A stretch of 64,000 nt of DNA from Sinorhizobium glycinis (GTDB lineage: Bacteria; Pseudomonadota; Alphaproteobacteria; Rhizobiales; Rhizobiaceae), in assembly GCF_001651865.1 (NCBI RefSeq), contig NZ_LPUX01000068.1, positions 186,001 through 250,000 on the forward strand, in the 5' to 3' direction. Positions 17,035 through 27,071 of the stretch are shown one piece after another (position 1 is the first letter of the stretch; each line of letters opens with the position of its first letter). The position numbers and the translations under genes were made by a program. The notes beneath the pieces were generated by a model. The model searched no databases, was not told where the DNA came from, and worked only from the letters and a program-made list of their open reading frames with translations.

Positions 17035-17462
17035 GCGGCGAGTGGGGAAGCCGCGCCGAAGCCTACAGCCGCGTGCGTCTCTGCCTAGATGCACATTCGA
17101 GGTTAGCTGAAGTCCGGAGCCTTGTGTTGCCTCCTTTAACTCTCTGATTTTGCTATCCAGCCGAAGACAGCAGGCAGCCCGCGACCGGGCGCCTTCGAGA
17201 GCAGGAAATCGTGCCCGCCCGTCATCTTGGCTACGCGCGGCACGCGCTTGAAAAAGCTGTATTTTCCTGTCGGAAGTCATTCCGTTTTAGATCATTCTGC
17301 GCTAAGGGAAGATGCAGCGTGGGGCAGAAACTGCCTCGCAGGGCATGAGTCTTGCGGTTTTGCAAGCGATCCGGGATAGACCATGCTCAAAGTCCGAGAT
17401 ACGACAGCGACTTCGCGCATTCGGGTGATGCGCGGGAGAGAGACGGGAGCCGTTTGAAAGCA
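17035..17462. other. Intergenic region
   Basis: No supported gene. A minus-strand frame of 82 codons (17032-17280, Arg- and Ala-rich) ends inside the operator array and lacks a clear ribosome-binding site, so I do not call it. The rest presumably holds the promoter of the NDUFS4-like gene. Confidence 0.5.
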
Positions 17463-17768
17463 ATGTCCGCGAAGATCTATCGTCCCGCGAAGACAGCCAT
17501 GCAGTCCGGCAAGGCCAAGACGCATCTGTGGGTGCTGGAGTTCGATCAGGAAAAGCCGCGCACCATCGACCCTATCATGGGTTACACAAGCTCCGGCGAC
17601 ACGCGTCAGCAGTTGCGGCTGACCTTCGAAACCGCCGAGCAGGCGATCGCCTATGCGGAACGCAACGGCATCGAATACCGCGTCATCGCGCCGAAGGACG
17701 CGACGCGCAAGAATGTGTCCTATTCGGACAATTTCCGTTTCAATCGGATGCAGCCCTGGACCCATTGA
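17463..17768 (+). CDS. NDUFS4-like complex I accessory protein (ETC complex I subunit family)
   Basis: A 101-residue homologue of the mitochondrial 18-kDa complex I subunit NDUFS4, an accessory subunit kept in many alphaproteobacteria. Recognisable parts are AKIYRPAKTAMQSGKAKTHL, WVLEFDQEKPRTIDPIMGYTSSGDTRQQ, FETAEQAIAYAERNGIEY and the aromatic-rich end SYSDNFRFNRMQPWTH. I used the ATG at 17463, which begins the conserved part; a longer frame adds 37 unrelated residues. It is followed after 33 nt by tRNA-Arg. Confidence 0.92.
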   Translation: MSAKIYRPAKTAMQSGKAKTHLWVLEFDQEKPRTIDPIMGYTSSGDTRQQLRLTFETAEQAIAYAERNGIEYRVIAPKDATRKNVSYSDNFRFNRMQPWTH

Positions 17769-17801
17769 GGTCCATGGCAAGGCCCGGGCGACCGGCCCAA
17801 C

Positions 17802-17878
<77 letters not shown>

Positions 17879-18164
17879 AATTAACTCAAGGACGCGTTTA
17901 TGCTGTTGCAGCGGACGAGGAGATCCGTCCCCGCCGGATGCTCAGGACCATCGGGGAAGAAACTGTCGCGCTTCACCTTCGTGGTTTGCCAGGATTGGCT
18001 TAGCCGTTGCTGCGATGAGGGCATTTGTCGGGTGTAGGGCCACCGACTCCACTGACTTCTCGCGGGGTGACCAAAGCCGTCAGCGGCGGCCGGTCAGTCA
18101 ACGCGCTTTATGTCTGACGTCCGTTGCCATTTGGGAGTATCGTTTTGTCAGTTGAGGGATCGGC

Positions 18165-19664
18165 ATGCCGGAATCGACCGTCTCAGTTTTCCGGTTCGGC
18201 AGCTTCACGCTGGACCTGGCCCAAGGCACGCTTCGGCGGGGCGCCGAGCCTGTCTTCCTGCGGCCCAAAGCTTATACGATTCTTGCCCATCTTGCGGAAA
18301 ATACAGGACGCGTGGTTCCGAAATCCGAGCTAATGGACGCAGCCTGGCCCGGGATCTTCGTCACCGAGGATTCGCTGACCCAATCGATTCGCGAAATCCG
18401 CAAGACGCTGGGCGAGAACATGATCCGGACGGTGTCGAAACGCGGCTACATGCTGGCTGTCGGATCCGAGGAACTGCCGGACCTCTCGCGGCAGCCGATC
18501 GTGGCGGTCCTCCGTTTTCGCAACGACAGCGGAAATCCGTCGGACGACGCGCTCGTCGATGGATTCGCGGAGGACATCATATACGGTCTTGCACGCTTCG
18601 GAACCTTCACGGTGCTGGCGCGCAATTCGAGTTTTTCCTTCGCTTCCTACGTTTATCCGGAATGGCAGCAGATCCGTGCGCGCATTGGCGCCGATTATGT
18701 GGTGGAGGGCTCGGTCAATCGGCATGGCGACCGCATCGTCGCCGCCGTCAGTCTCGCCGATGCGTCCAACGGAACCCAGCTTTGGGGCGAACGCTACGTG
18801 ACCGAGGGGACCGGTCTCTTCCTTGCCGAAAGCGATATCATCGAAGCGATTGTCGGCCGCCTGGTGGCGCGCGTCGACAATGCCGGGCTGCAGCAGGCCA
18901 TTCGGAAGCCCGTCACCAGCCTTGCCGCCTATGAACTGGTGCTGCGGGGCTTGGCCCTGCTGCGCGATCCGGCTCAGAGCGATCTCCAGGGGGCGGAAAC
19001 CCTCTTCCTCGCAGCCTTGGCCAAGGATCCGAATTACGGCCTCGGCCTTGCCTACCTGGCTCTGTCGCGCATCGTCATCGCCGAGTTCGGCCGCGCGAGC
19101 CCGGCCGTGCTGGCCGAGGCGCATGATCTCGTTGAACGTGCCGTTGCGCTCGCGCCCGATCAGTCGCCGTGCCGGCGCGTTCAATCCCTTGTGAGACTCT
19201 ACATGCGCGAGCACGAGGCGGCGGAGCGTCATCTCAGGATCGGCTTGACGCTCAATCCCTATGACGCCGACTCGATCGAACAGATGGGCTACGTTCTGAC
19301 GATGCGCGGACGTCCTGTCGACGCGCTCGGCTGGCTCGACCGGGCTATCCGCATCGATCCGCTACAGCCGCACTGGTGCCAGTACGACCGCTCCCTCGCA
19401 CTCTACCTGATCGGCGAATATCGACCCGCGGCTGAGGCGCTCGAGATGGCGACGCGGCCGGCGCCATGGATATCGACGCGGTTGGCGGCCTGCTATGCCC
19501 AGCTCGGCCGGATGGAGGACGCACGGCAGCAGCTTGCCAGAGCCAGGGAACGCGACCCGAATTTCTTCCCGCTCGACTATGCCAGGAGCGGCATACCCTT
19601 CGAGCACCGCGGCGATGCCGAGCATCTGACCGACGGAATTATGCTGGCTCTCGGCAGTACCTGA
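18165..19664 (+). CDS. Winged-helix transcriptional regulator with TolB-like and TPR regions
   Basis: A 499-residue cytoplasmic protein. Residues ~8-100 form an OmpR-type winged helix without a receiver domain (LRPKAYTILAHLAENTGRVVPKSELMDAAW, RTVSKRGYML). Residues ~110-240 resemble the TolB/FlgO-like region found in CadC-type and adenylate-cyclase-linked regulators (VAVLRFRNDS, GLARFGTFTVLARNSSF, GADYVVEGSVNR, LWGERY). The remainder contains TPR repeats. No transmembrane segment was seen, unlike CadC. The signal and targets are unknown. It is monocistronic on the plus strand. Confidence 0.85.
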   Translation: MPESTVSVFRFGSFTLDLAQGTLRRGAEPVFLRPKAYTILAHLAENTGRVVPKSELMDAAWPGIFVTEDSLTQSIREIRKTLGENMIRTVSKRGYMLAVGSEELPDLSRQPIVAVLRFRNDSGNPSDDALVDGFAEDIIYGLARFGTFTVLARNSSFSFASYVYPEWQQIRARIGADYVVEGSVNRHGDRIVAAVSLADASNGTQLWGERYVTEGTGLFLAESDIIEAIVGRLVARVDNAGLQQAIRKPVTSLAAYELVLRGLALLRDPAQSDLQGAETLFLAALAKDPNYGLGLAYLALSRIVIAEFGRASPAVLAEAHDLVERAVALAPDQSPCRRVQSLVRLYMREHEAAERHLRIGLTLNPYDADSIEQMGYVLTMRGRPVDALGWLDRAIRIDPLQPHWCQYDRSLALYLIGEYRPAAEALEMATRPAPWISTRLAACYAQLGRMEDARQQLARARERDPNFFPLDYARSGIPFEHRGDAEHLTDGIMLALGST

Positions 19665-19714
19665 AGCCAGCATCGTTCCGGCAGGTCCGTTGAGCGCTAC
19701 CGCCGCGCATCACT

Positions 19715-20041
19715 TCAATCGAACACGACGACCACATAACTTCCGCGGTATGGTTGATAGTAGGCGCTGCCGCAGCGCCAGACACGGGCGCCGTTGACAT
19801 ATGTGCAGACGCAGCCGGCCGGGAGTGCCGCAACGGTGACGGCGGTGCGTCGGATCACGCGGCGCGTGGTGCGGCGGGCGACGCCGGCAACGCTTACCGG
19901 CGTCAAGGGTCGTCCGATGCGGGCTTCGGCGCTGCCTACGAAGGAAAAGGCGGGCGAGAACCCTGTCAGATCGATCAACGCAACTGTGAGCGCGATGGCG
20001 ATCCCAAGCGCGCGGGAGGCATGAAGTTTCAGTGCAGTCAT
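19715..20041 (-). CDS. Small exported protein, function unknown
   Basis: A 108-residue protein with a signal-peptide-like hydrophobic N-terminus (LGIAIALTVALIDLTGFSPAFSF), a basic middle (RRTTRRVIRRT) and a Cys/aromatic C-terminus (GCVCTYVNGARVWRCGSAYYQPY). Three cysteines could form a disulphide outside the cytoplasm. ATG has AGGA upstream. Last gene of the minus-strand run that begins with the RND adaptor gene, but 65 nt separate it from the membrane protein gene. I do not recognise a family with known function. Confidence 0.7.
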   Translation of the reverse strand: MTALKLHASRALGIAIALTVALIDLTGFSPAFSFVGSAEARIGRPLTPVSVAGVARRTTRRVIRRTAVTVAALPAGCVCTYVNGARVWRCGSAYYQPYRGSYVVVVFD

Positions 20042-20106
20042 TGAAGTTATCCTTCTGGGTTGGCAGGTTTGCTTCCGGCAATGAATTCGCACGGGTTGAG
20101 CGCGGA

Positions 20107-20511
20107 TCAGTGAGCGGGTACCTCCGATCGAATGGCGTTGAGAGCGCAAAGGTGGCCGAAGACGAAGAAGCCATGCAGGCTGGTCGTCACGTACCCTGCT
20201 GCAAGCGTTCCGGTCAGAGTGAAGAACTGCCAGAACAGGAAATTGGCGGTGCCGAGCAGCAGGTGCACCACGGCCCCGACGACGTGCCAACTGCGGGCGC
20301 TCTCCGCTCGCCACAGCATCACCCCGAGTATGAAGGCAAGACCATGGGCTTCGATGAAGCCTATTGCGGCACCTGGCACCCCGTCCAGGAGCAGCGCTTC
20401 CGGCCCTCTTGCGAAAAAGGAACCCGCAATGTCGACCGCCAGACCGCCGGTCGAAGCGATGAGCAGGAAAGCCGCGTCGAAGCGCAGGACGAAATGTCTG
20501 TAGGCAAGCAT
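20107..20511 (-). CDS. Four-helix membrane protein, function unknown
   Basis: A 134-residue protein with about four hydrophobic segments (FDAAFLLIASTGGLAVDIAG, GFIEAHGLAFILGVML, WHVVGAVVHLLLGTANFLFW, SLHGFFVFGHLCAL). The ATG at 20511 is preferred over that at 20517 because AGGA is then 8 nt away rather than 2. It directly follows the RND pump gene (28-nt gap) and is probably part of that operon. Function unknown. Confidence 0.7.
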   Translation of the reverse strand: MLAYRHFVLRFDAAFLLIASTGGLAVDIAGSFFARGPEALLLDGVPGAAIGFIEAHGLAFILGVMLWRAESARSWHVVGAVVHLLLGTANFLFWQFFTLTGTLAAGYVTTSLHGFFVFGHLCALNAIRSEVPAH

Positions 20512-20539
20512 GTTCATGTTCCTTCGAAGTGCGTTTCAC

Positions 20540-23500
20540 TCAGTAAGCCGAGATCGGCATGGGCGCCGGCTGTTCGATGGCCCCACGCGATTCCGATGGC
20601 TGCGGCGCCTTGATCCGGAACCAGGCGACGTAAAGCGTCGGCAGGAAAACCAGGGTGAGCAGCGTCGCCACCACCAGGCCGCCCATGACCGCGTAGGCCA
20701 TCGGACCCCAGAATACCGTCGGCGCGATCGGGATCATGCCGAGGATCGCCGCGGCGGCAGTCAGCAGGATCGGCCGCAGCCGGTGTTCCGTGGCGCTGAT
20801 CACCGCCGACCACGGCTCCTCGCCATCGGCGATGTGCTGGTCGATCTGGGCGATCAGGATCACCGAGTTGCGGATCACCATGCCGATCAAGCTCATCACC
20901 CCGAGGATCGCGACGAAGCCCATCGGAGCCCCGGAGAGAAGCAGTGCCGCGGCAACGCCGATGAGGGAGAGCGGTGCCGTCGTGAACACGAGCACGAGGC
21001 GTTGGAAGCTCTTGAGCTGAACCATCAGCACAGTGGTCATCAGCAGTAGCATCATCGGGAAGACCACGTAGATGCTGGCCTGCGCCTTGGCGCTGTCCTC
21101 CATCACGCCGCCGAGCGCAACATGGTAGCCATGCGGCAGCCGCCCTTCGAAGGCATTGATATCGGAGTCGAGTGCCTCAACGATGGCGGTCGGGTCACTG
21201 CCGGGCGTGACGTCGGCCTGGACGGTGACTGTGGGCACGCGGCCGCGGCGCCAGATCAGTGGCGGCTCCGTTGCGTAGGCGAGGGTGGCCACATGGGCGA
21301 GCGGGATGCGCCGCCCACCGGAGGCGGTGACGGTCAGGTTGCGAAGCGTGTCGAGCTTCGCCCTCTCCTCCGGCACGGCTCGCGCGACAACGTCGATCAG
21401 GTAGGTGCTGTCGCGCATCTGCGTGATCGTCGACCCGTTTAGTACCGCATTGATCGCTTCCGAAAGCTGCTGCGAACTGATCCCGAGCGCCCGCGCGCGG
21501 TCCTGGTCGACCTCGACCTTGATCACCTTGGCCGGCTCATTCCAGTCGTAGTTGATGTTGCGGACATGCGGGTTGGCACCGATGACCTGGGCAAACTCCT
21601 GCGCGTAGCTGCGCGCCGCGTCCATGTCGGGTCCGGATACGCGGAACTTCAGCGGCCAGCCGACGGGAGGGCCCATTTCGAGCGGCGTCACGCGCGACAT
21701 CACATCGTCGAAGTCTGCGGAGAGCGCCACCTCCAGCCGATCGATCACGCCCTGGCGAACGTCGGCCCCCTTGGTCACGACCACGGCCTGGGCGAAGAAG
21801 TCGTTCGCAAGTTGCGCGTCGAGAGGCAGATAGAACCGCACCGCGCCCTGACCGACATAGAAGGTCCAATGGTCGATGTCGGGATCCTTCTTCAGAATCT
21901 CTTCCACGCGGTCAACGACGTGGCGCGTCGCGTCGATGGAGGCGGTGCGGGGCAGGGTAAGATCGACCATGACTTCCGGCCTGTCGGACTTCGGGAAGAA
22001 TTCCTGCGGCACGTAGTTCATCGCCACCACTGCAAGTCCGAAGAGGCCGGCCGTGGCACCGATCACGATCCACTTGGCCCGCATCGACTGCTCCAGCACG
22101 CGACGGAACCAGCGGAGCATGCGTGAGCTTTCGTGAGCGCCATGCGTCGCGATGCGCTCCGGCAGGAGGGCGACGCCGGTAAGCGGCGTAAAGAGCACGG
22201 CGACAACCCATGAGACGATCAGCGCGATGCCCACGACGGCAAAGAGCGAGAAGCAGTACTCGCCGGCGCCGCTCTTGGCGAAACCCACAGGTACGAAGCC
22301 GGCAATCGTCACTAGAGTGCCCGTCAGCATCGGGAACGCTGTCGATGTATAGGCGTAGGTGGCGGCGGATACGCGGTCGTAGCCTTCCTCCATCTTGGAG
22401 ATCATCATCTCGACCGCGATCATCGCGTCGTCGACGAGAAGACCCAATGCGATGATCAGGGCGCCGAGCGAAATGCGCTGCAGCGAAATGCCGAAGTAAT
22501 CCATCAGCACGAAGGTGATCGCCAGCACCAGGGGAATGGCGACCGCCACGACGATGCCCGGCCGCCAACCAAGGGCGAGGAAGGAGACAGCAAGCACGAT
22601 CGCCACCGCCTCGGCGAGGCTCTTGGTGAACTCGCCAACGGATTCCTCGACGATGCGCGACTGATCAGCAGCCAGCGAAAGCTCGACACCGAGCGGCAGG
22701 TCGCGCCGCAAATCCTCGGCCTGTTCCTTTATCTGCTCGCCCAGCGCGAGCGCGTCGCCGCCCAGCTTCATCGAGATGGCGATGCCGATCGCCGGCTGTC
22801 CGTTGAAGCGGAAAAGCGGCTGCGGCGGGTCGGAATAGGTGCGCTTGACTTCCGCGACATCTCCGAGACGGAAATACTTGCCGTCGGCATAGAGATTAAT
22901 CGCCTTCAGGCTCTCTTCCGAGGTGAACTCGCCGGAAACGCGGATCGCAATGCGTTCCGGCCCGGCATCGACGGTGCCGCTCGGTGTCAGTGCATTCTGC
23001 GCCTGCAGCGCCTGCGAGATGGTGCCGACGTCGAGGCCAAGCGCCGCCACCTTCTGCGTCGAGAACTCCAGATAAATTTTCTCGTCCTGCTGGCCGATCA
23101 GATCGACCTTGGCGACGTCAGGCACTTCCAGGATATCCGCCCTGAGGGCGAGCGCCAGGTCTTTCTGCTCGCGATGCGATAGGCCGTCCGCGGTCAGCGC
23201 ATAGATCAGCGAATAGGTGTCGCCGAACTCGTCATTGTAATAAGGACCCATCACGCCGGAGGGTAGCGTTGACTTGATGTCGTCCATCTTCTTGCGGACC
23301 TGGTACCAGAGAGGCTGCACCTCGGCCGCCGGCACCGTGTCCTTGAGGTTGACGAAGACGACAGATTCGCCAGGCTTGGTGTAGCTCTTGACGTAGTCGA
23401 GGTTCTGTAGCTCCTCCAGCTTCTTCTCGATGCGGTCGGTGATCTGTGCGACGGTGTCGACCGCGGTGGCGCCCGGCCACAGCGTCTTCACAACCATCGT

Positions 23501-23638
23501 CTTGATGGTGAAGGCCGGGTCTTCTTCCCGGCCAAGCGTCGAATAGGCCCAGAGGCCGGCAAGTGCGGCCAAGACCATCAAATAGACGACGATGCTCTTG
23601 TGGCGCAGCGCCCAGTCGGAAAGGTTGAACCTCGTCAT
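20540..23638 (-). CDS. RND efflux pump permease (AcrB/MdtB-type)
   Basis: A 1032-residue inner-membrane proton-driven exporter. Signature segments are GREEDPAFTIKTMVV near the N-terminus, LGLLVDDAMIAVEMM with the DD pair of TM4 near residue 400, and a second TM block (SFQRLVLVFTTAPLSLIGV, MSLIGMVIRNSVILI). Length is typical. GGGAGG precedes the ATG. It is cotranscribed with the monooxygenase and adaptor upstream. The window has no outer-membrane factor, so a TolC-type channel is supplied elsewhere. Substrates unknown. Confidence 0.93.
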   Translation of the reverse strand: MTRFNLSDWALRHKSIVVYLMVLAALAGLWAYSTLGREEDPAFTIKTMVVKTLWPGATAVDTVAQITDRIEKKLEELQNLDYVKSYTKPGESVVFVNLKDTVPAAEVQPLWYQVRKKMDDIKSTLPSGVMGPYYNDEFGDTYSLIYALTADGLSHREQKDLALALRADILEVPDVAKVDLIGQQDEKIYLEFSTQKVAALGLDVGTISQALQAQNALTPSGTVDAGPERIAIRVSGEFTSEESLKAINLYADGKYFRLGDVAEVKRTYSDPPQPLFRFNGQPAIGIAISMKLGGDALALGEQIKEQAEDLRRDLPLGVELSLAADQSRIVEESVGEFTKSLAEAVAIVLAVSFLALGWRPGIVVAVAIPLVLAITFVLMDYFGISLQRISLGALIIALGLLVDDAMIAVEMMISKMEEGYDRVSAATYAYTSTAFPMLTGTLVTIAGFVPVGFAKSGAGEYCFSLFAVVGIALIVSWVVAVLFTPLTGVALLPERIATHGAHESSRMLRWFRRVLEQSMRAKWIVIGATAGLFGLAVVAMNYVPQEFFPKSDRPEVMVDLTLPRTASIDATRHVVDRVEEILKKDPDIDHWTFYVGQGAVRFYLPLDAQLANDFFAQAVVVTKGADVRQGVIDRLEVALSADFDDVMSRVTPLEMGPPVGWPLKFRVSGPDMDAARSYAQEFAQVIGANPHVRNINYDWNEPAKVIKVEVDQDRARALGISSQQLSEAINAVLNGSTITQMRDSTYLIDVVARAVPEERAKLDTLRNLTVTASGGRRIPLAHVATLAYATEPPLIWRRGRVPTVTVQADVTPGSDPTAIVEALDSDINAFEGRLPHGYHVALGGVMEDSAKAQASIYVVFPMMLLLMTTVLMVQLKSFQRLVLVFTTAPLSLIGVAAALLLSGAPMGFVAILGVMSLIGMVIRNSVILIAQIDQHIADGEEPWSAVISATEHRLRPILLTAAAAILGMIPIAPTVFWGPMAYAVMGGLVVATLLTLVFLPTLYVAWFRIKAPQPSESRGAIEQPAPMPISAY

Positions 23639-23663
23639 GATAATCCTCCCTCGGTAATCAGGG

Positions 23664-25232
23664 CTAGACGGCAGTCAGTGTGCTCGACCGTTCGACGGCC
23701 CGGTGTTCGATGGGTCTCGGCTTGATTGCAAAGGTCTCGATGAAGCGCTCGAAGACGGTTGCGTCCTGCCCGGCGACGATCGCGACGTGACCATCCGGCC
23801 GCACGAGATAGACCGTGTTCCTGACCAAGCCGGCCCGCGCCGCCGCGGTGCTCCAGTCGAAATGGTGAAGCGGGATGCCGGCAAGCGAACTGGCTACCCT
23901 GAACTCCGGTTCGATTTCGCCATAAACGTGGACCTGCCAGTCGAGCGTGGCGAGGCTGGCGTGGTTGTCGCTTTCTCCAACCGGCACCCATGGCAGCCGA
24001 TCACCGCCCTGGACAGCACCGGCGCGGCCGGAACTCAAAGCGCTCTTCCGATAGCTGATCCCGGTCTGCGAGATGAGCGCAAAGAAGGCACGGGCGCCGA
24101 TCTTCGTGCGGGTGATCGCCGAGATCACCTTTGCCATTGCGTAGCGCCGCCATAGGCCAAGGAGCCAGGAGCGGCCCGATACGAGTTTGAAGGCCTGGTC
24201 GGTGCTCTTGATCAGCACGCGGGCAAAGGCGAGCCGTTCTGTCTCGTAGGTGTCGAGCAGAGAGGCGGCGGCGCGGCCCTGCACCACGGCGGCGAGTTTC
24301 CAGGCGAGGTTGACGGCATCACCGATGCCGGTGTTCATCCCCTGGCCGCCGGCAGGGCTATGGATGTGGCCGGCATCTCCGAGCAGGAAAGCGCGGCCAA
24401 CGCGGAACCGGTCGGCGACGCGATGGTGCACGCGATAGGTCGAGAACCAGTTGAGTGCCTTGATGGCAATGCCGGTGTTGCGCTCAATTTCGGGGCGAAT
24501 GGCTTCAAAAGTAATGACAGGGTCGCGTTCATGCGCCTCCGGGACCACGCCGATCAGCCTGAGACTGCCGGTCTGTCGCACCGGCATGATCAGGGCGAAG
24601 CCGTAGCTGCCGAGGCAGACGTCCATGCCGTTCTGCGTTACCTCCCCGTCGCCGTCGACATCGGCGACATAGAAGGACTGGTCGTAGGTGCCGCCGGGAA
24701 AGCCGATGCCGAGCGAATAGCGGACCGTGCTGCGCGCGCCGTCGCAGCCGCAGATGTAGCGGGTCCTGAAGGCCTTCTTGACCCCCTCGCGACTAGTCGT
24801 GACGGTCACGCCGCCGTCCTCTTCCTCGAATGCGACGAGCTCGGTTTGCCGCTCGATAAGGACACCGGCTTCCTCGAGGTGAGCTACGAGCACGCGCTCG
24901 TGGATGTCCTGCGGCAGTGCGAAGGCATAGGAATAGCGGCTGACGCCTTCGCCGAATCTGCTCAAGGGGATGATGGCGCTCACCTTCTCAGGCGTGCGGG
25001 CGGTCAATTGCTCCAGACGGATGCCGGCCTCGAGCACGTCATCGACAACGCCGATCTGCCGGTGAAATTCCAGCGTCCGAGCCTGCACGGCAAGGGCGCG
25101 CGACGTTTCGCCGGGCGCGGCCGACTTGTCGATGATGCGGATGTCGACGCCCAGGCGAACGAGCCATAGGGCGAGCGTCAGGCCTGTCGGCCCGGCGCCG
25201 ACGATCAGGACTTCAGTATCGAGAGCGTTCAT
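23664..25232 (-). CDS. FAD-dependent aromatic monooxygenase (class A)
   Basis: A 522-residue PHBH-fold flavoprotein. Motifs are GAGPTGLTLALWL (dinucleotide binding, ~12), the CDGARS motif (ICGCDGARSTVR, ~165) and GDAGHIHSPAGGQGMNTGIGDAVNLAWKL (~290). The C-terminal thioredoxin-like domain seen in phenol hydroxylase relatives is present (VRPDGHVAIVAGQD). This architecture covers rifampicin and tetracycline monooxygenases and phenolic catabolic enzymes. Its ATG overlaps the adaptor stop (ATGA) with AAGGAG upstream, so it is translationally coupled inside an efflux operon. Confidence 0.9.
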   Translation of the reverse strand: MNALDTEVLIVGAGPTGLTLALWLVRLGVDIRIIDKSAAPGETSRALAVQARTLEFHRQIGVVDDVLEAGIRLEQLTARTPEKVSAIIPLSRFGEGVSRYSYAFALPQDIHERVLVAHLEEAGVLIERQTELVAFEEEDGGVTVTTSREGVKKAFRTRYICGCDGARSTVRYSLGIGFPGGTYDQSFYVADVDGDGEVTQNGMDVCLGSYGFALIMPVRQTGSLRLIGVVPEAHERDPVITFEAIRPEIERNTGIAIKALNWFSTYRVHHRVADRFRVGRAFLLGDAGHIHSPAGGQGMNTGIGDAVNLAWKLAAVVQGRAAASLLDTYETERLAFARVLIKSTDQAFKLVSGRSWLLGLWRRYAMAKVISAITRTKIGARAFFALISQTGISYRKSALSSGRAGAVQGGDRLPWVPVGESDNHASLATLDWQVHVYGEIEPEFRVASSLAGIPLHHFDWSTAAARAGLVRNTVYLVRPDGHVAIVAGQDATVFERFIETFAIKPRPIEHRAVERSSTLTAV

Positions 25233-26368
25233 TTCCCATCTCCTTCGATGCGGACTTTCTGCCGGTCACGCAGCCGGTTGACACCGGCCGTGACGACAAT
25301 GTCTCCCTTGGTCAGACCGTCGCTGACAACGACGCGGTCGGTCTCGTAGTGGCCAACGACGATCGGCTTCAGCGCGACGGTGTCGTCTGCGCTTACGACC
25401 CACACTGCCGGCTCGCCACGCAGATCGAACAGCGCACTGCCGGGAATGGTGACGACCGGATCGCCCGTGCGCTCCACCCGTCCGGCCACGCTGGCGCCGA
25501 ACCGCATCGCCTCGGGCGCATTTTGCAGCGCTACCTTGACCTGATAGGTGCGCGTCGCCGCGTCCGCCATAGGCGCGACTTCGCGAACGAAGCCGAGTGT
25601 GGCAATGGACGAATTGCTGAGCAGCGAGATGCTGACCCGAGCACCGGCCCTCTCGGCCGGGTGTGCCGCGAACATCGCCTCGGCAATCGAGAAGACGGCA
25701 TCCTTGTTGGCCGGATCGGCGACCCGTGCCACCATCTGCCCGACATTGACGACCTGGCCCTCCTCGGCGCCAACGGTGGTGACGATGCCGTCGAAATCGG
25801 CCCGGAGTTCGGTATAGGCGAGCTGATCCCTGGCCATGTCGAAGGCTGCCTTCATCGCCTCCAGCTTGGCGACGGTCGAACGCAGGTTTTTCAAGGCAGC
25901 ATCGTGATTGGCGCGCGTCGTGTATCCTTGTTCCAGCAGTTTCCTGATTCGGACCTCGCTCGCGCGCGCTTCAACGACGGCGGCCTCTGCCGCCTGCTGG
26001 TCTGCCTTGGCGCTTCTCAGGCGATTGCGGTAGTCCTGATCGTCGAGGCGGGCGAGGACGTCGCCCTTCCTGACCGTCATCCCGACATCCACCAGCCGCG
26101 ACACGAGCTTGCCGGATACGCGGAAGGCGAATTCGCTCTCGCTTCGTGGGCGGATTTCGCCAACGGCGCTGTGGTGGGTGGGCATTGCCTTTGGTTCGAT
26201 AGTGAGCGTCTTGACAACGCGTATCTCGCGCCCGCGATCGGCGCTCGGAACTACCCCGCCGTCGCTGCTGCTTGCCGTGGACCAGCCAACGAAGCCCGCC
26301 GAGGCAAGGCCAAGCGCAACGGTGGAAAGGACCAGTGAACGGCGGCTTGTGGTGAGGTTATTCGGCAT
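25229..26368 (-). CDS. RND periplasmic adaptor (membrane fusion protein)
   Basis: A 379-residue adaptor, likely exported through the N-terminal hydrophobic segment (LSTVALGLASAGFVGW). The lipoyl-like halves flank a coiled-coil hairpin (VRKGDVLARLDDQDYRNRL, then ADQQAAEAAVVEARASEVRI and LRADFDGIVTTVGAEEGQVV), followed by beta-barrel and membrane-proximal domains. It is first gene of the operon adaptor - monooxygenase - pump - membrane protein. No local regulator lies next to it. Confidence 0.92.
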   Translation of the reverse strand: MPNNLTTSRRSLVLSTVALGLASAGFVGWSTASSSDGGVVPSADRGREIRVVKTLTIEPKAMPTHHSAVGEIRPRSESEFAFRVSGKLVSRLVDVGMTVRKGDVLARLDDQDYRNRLRSAKADQQAAEAAVVEARASEVRIRKLLEQGYTTRANHDAALKNLRSTVAKLEAMKAAFDMARDQLAYTELRADFDGIVTTVGAEEGQVVNVGQMVARVADPANKDAVFSIAEAMFAAHPAERAGARVSISLLSNSSIATLGFVREVAPMADAATRTYQVKVALQNAPEAMRFGASVAGRVERTGDPVVTIPGSALFDLRGEPAVWVVSADDTVALKPIVVGHYETDRVVVSDGLTKGDIVVTAGVNRLRDRQKVRIEGDGK

Positions 26369-27071
26369 GTTCGAACCCCCAAAGAGAGACTGTCGCCGGT
26401 CATTGCCCTTCCGGCGTTACAACCTAAGTGATCTGATTACTGAAGCGCCCTGTGCACCTCGCAGCATCAGTTATCGCCGGAAGAGAGGACCAAAATCCCG
26501 ATCGGATTCTGAAAAAAATCTGATGTCTTCATGAATGGCATCAGGAGGGCGGTTACAACGGGAATGCCAATAAGCGCGCCTGGCAGCGAAGGCACTGGTC
26601 GGCAGAGTGAACGCATTAGGTCCGCACCAAAGCGCAGAGCGGTCGTTTGCAGAAGATAGTTGATTGACCGTTCAGGGCTCAACCGCGCCGATCGCTGCGG
26701 GCAAACTGCACGGCCGAAAAGCGGGCTTTTCGGACGCTTGTGGACATCACGTCGAACGTCGTGAGTGGGGCCGACTGCTGACTGTCCGCTGTCAGGTAAA
26801 CTTGAGGGAGTGCGGCCATTCACACGGGAAAGGCTGACGGTATGCTCCGACTCCGGGTCGCCGCTCGCGTGTGCAGCTTCAAACCCTCCACGTGTCAACG
26901 GCCGGAGTAAATCCAGAGCCACTTGAGGCGCACGCATGCGGTTGCCCGGAGGAGTAGCTCAAGCGGGGTCTCATGCGTGCGGCGCGGTATTGCCGGATAT
27001 TTCAGCCTGCCTCCCGGGCGCAGCTATGCTGGAGACGGTATTCTCCGAACCCGGGCGTGAAGGCGACATGC
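26369..27071. other. 703-bp intergenic region
   Basis: No supported gene. It should contain the efflux-operon promoter at its left end. Frames here (for example 26467-26937 minus) have mixed composition and no recognisable domain. A ~25-bp stretch around 26770 (GGGGCCGACTGCTGAC...) recurs in similar form at about 34280. Confidence 0.5.

Noticed and set aside
11195-17040. The ~55-bp direct repeats as attachment sites of a mobile island
   Set aside because: No recombinase lies between them, both sit at the same 52-bp distance upstream of a gene start, and the similarity is limited to the boxes. A shared promoter explains them better.
17032-17280. 82-codon minus-strand frame before the RTX gene
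   Set aside because: Ends within the operator array, Arg/Ala-rich, no clear ribosome site.
26467-26937. 156-codon minus-strand frame
   Set aside because: No domain, mixed composition, no convincing ribosome site; probably intergenic.
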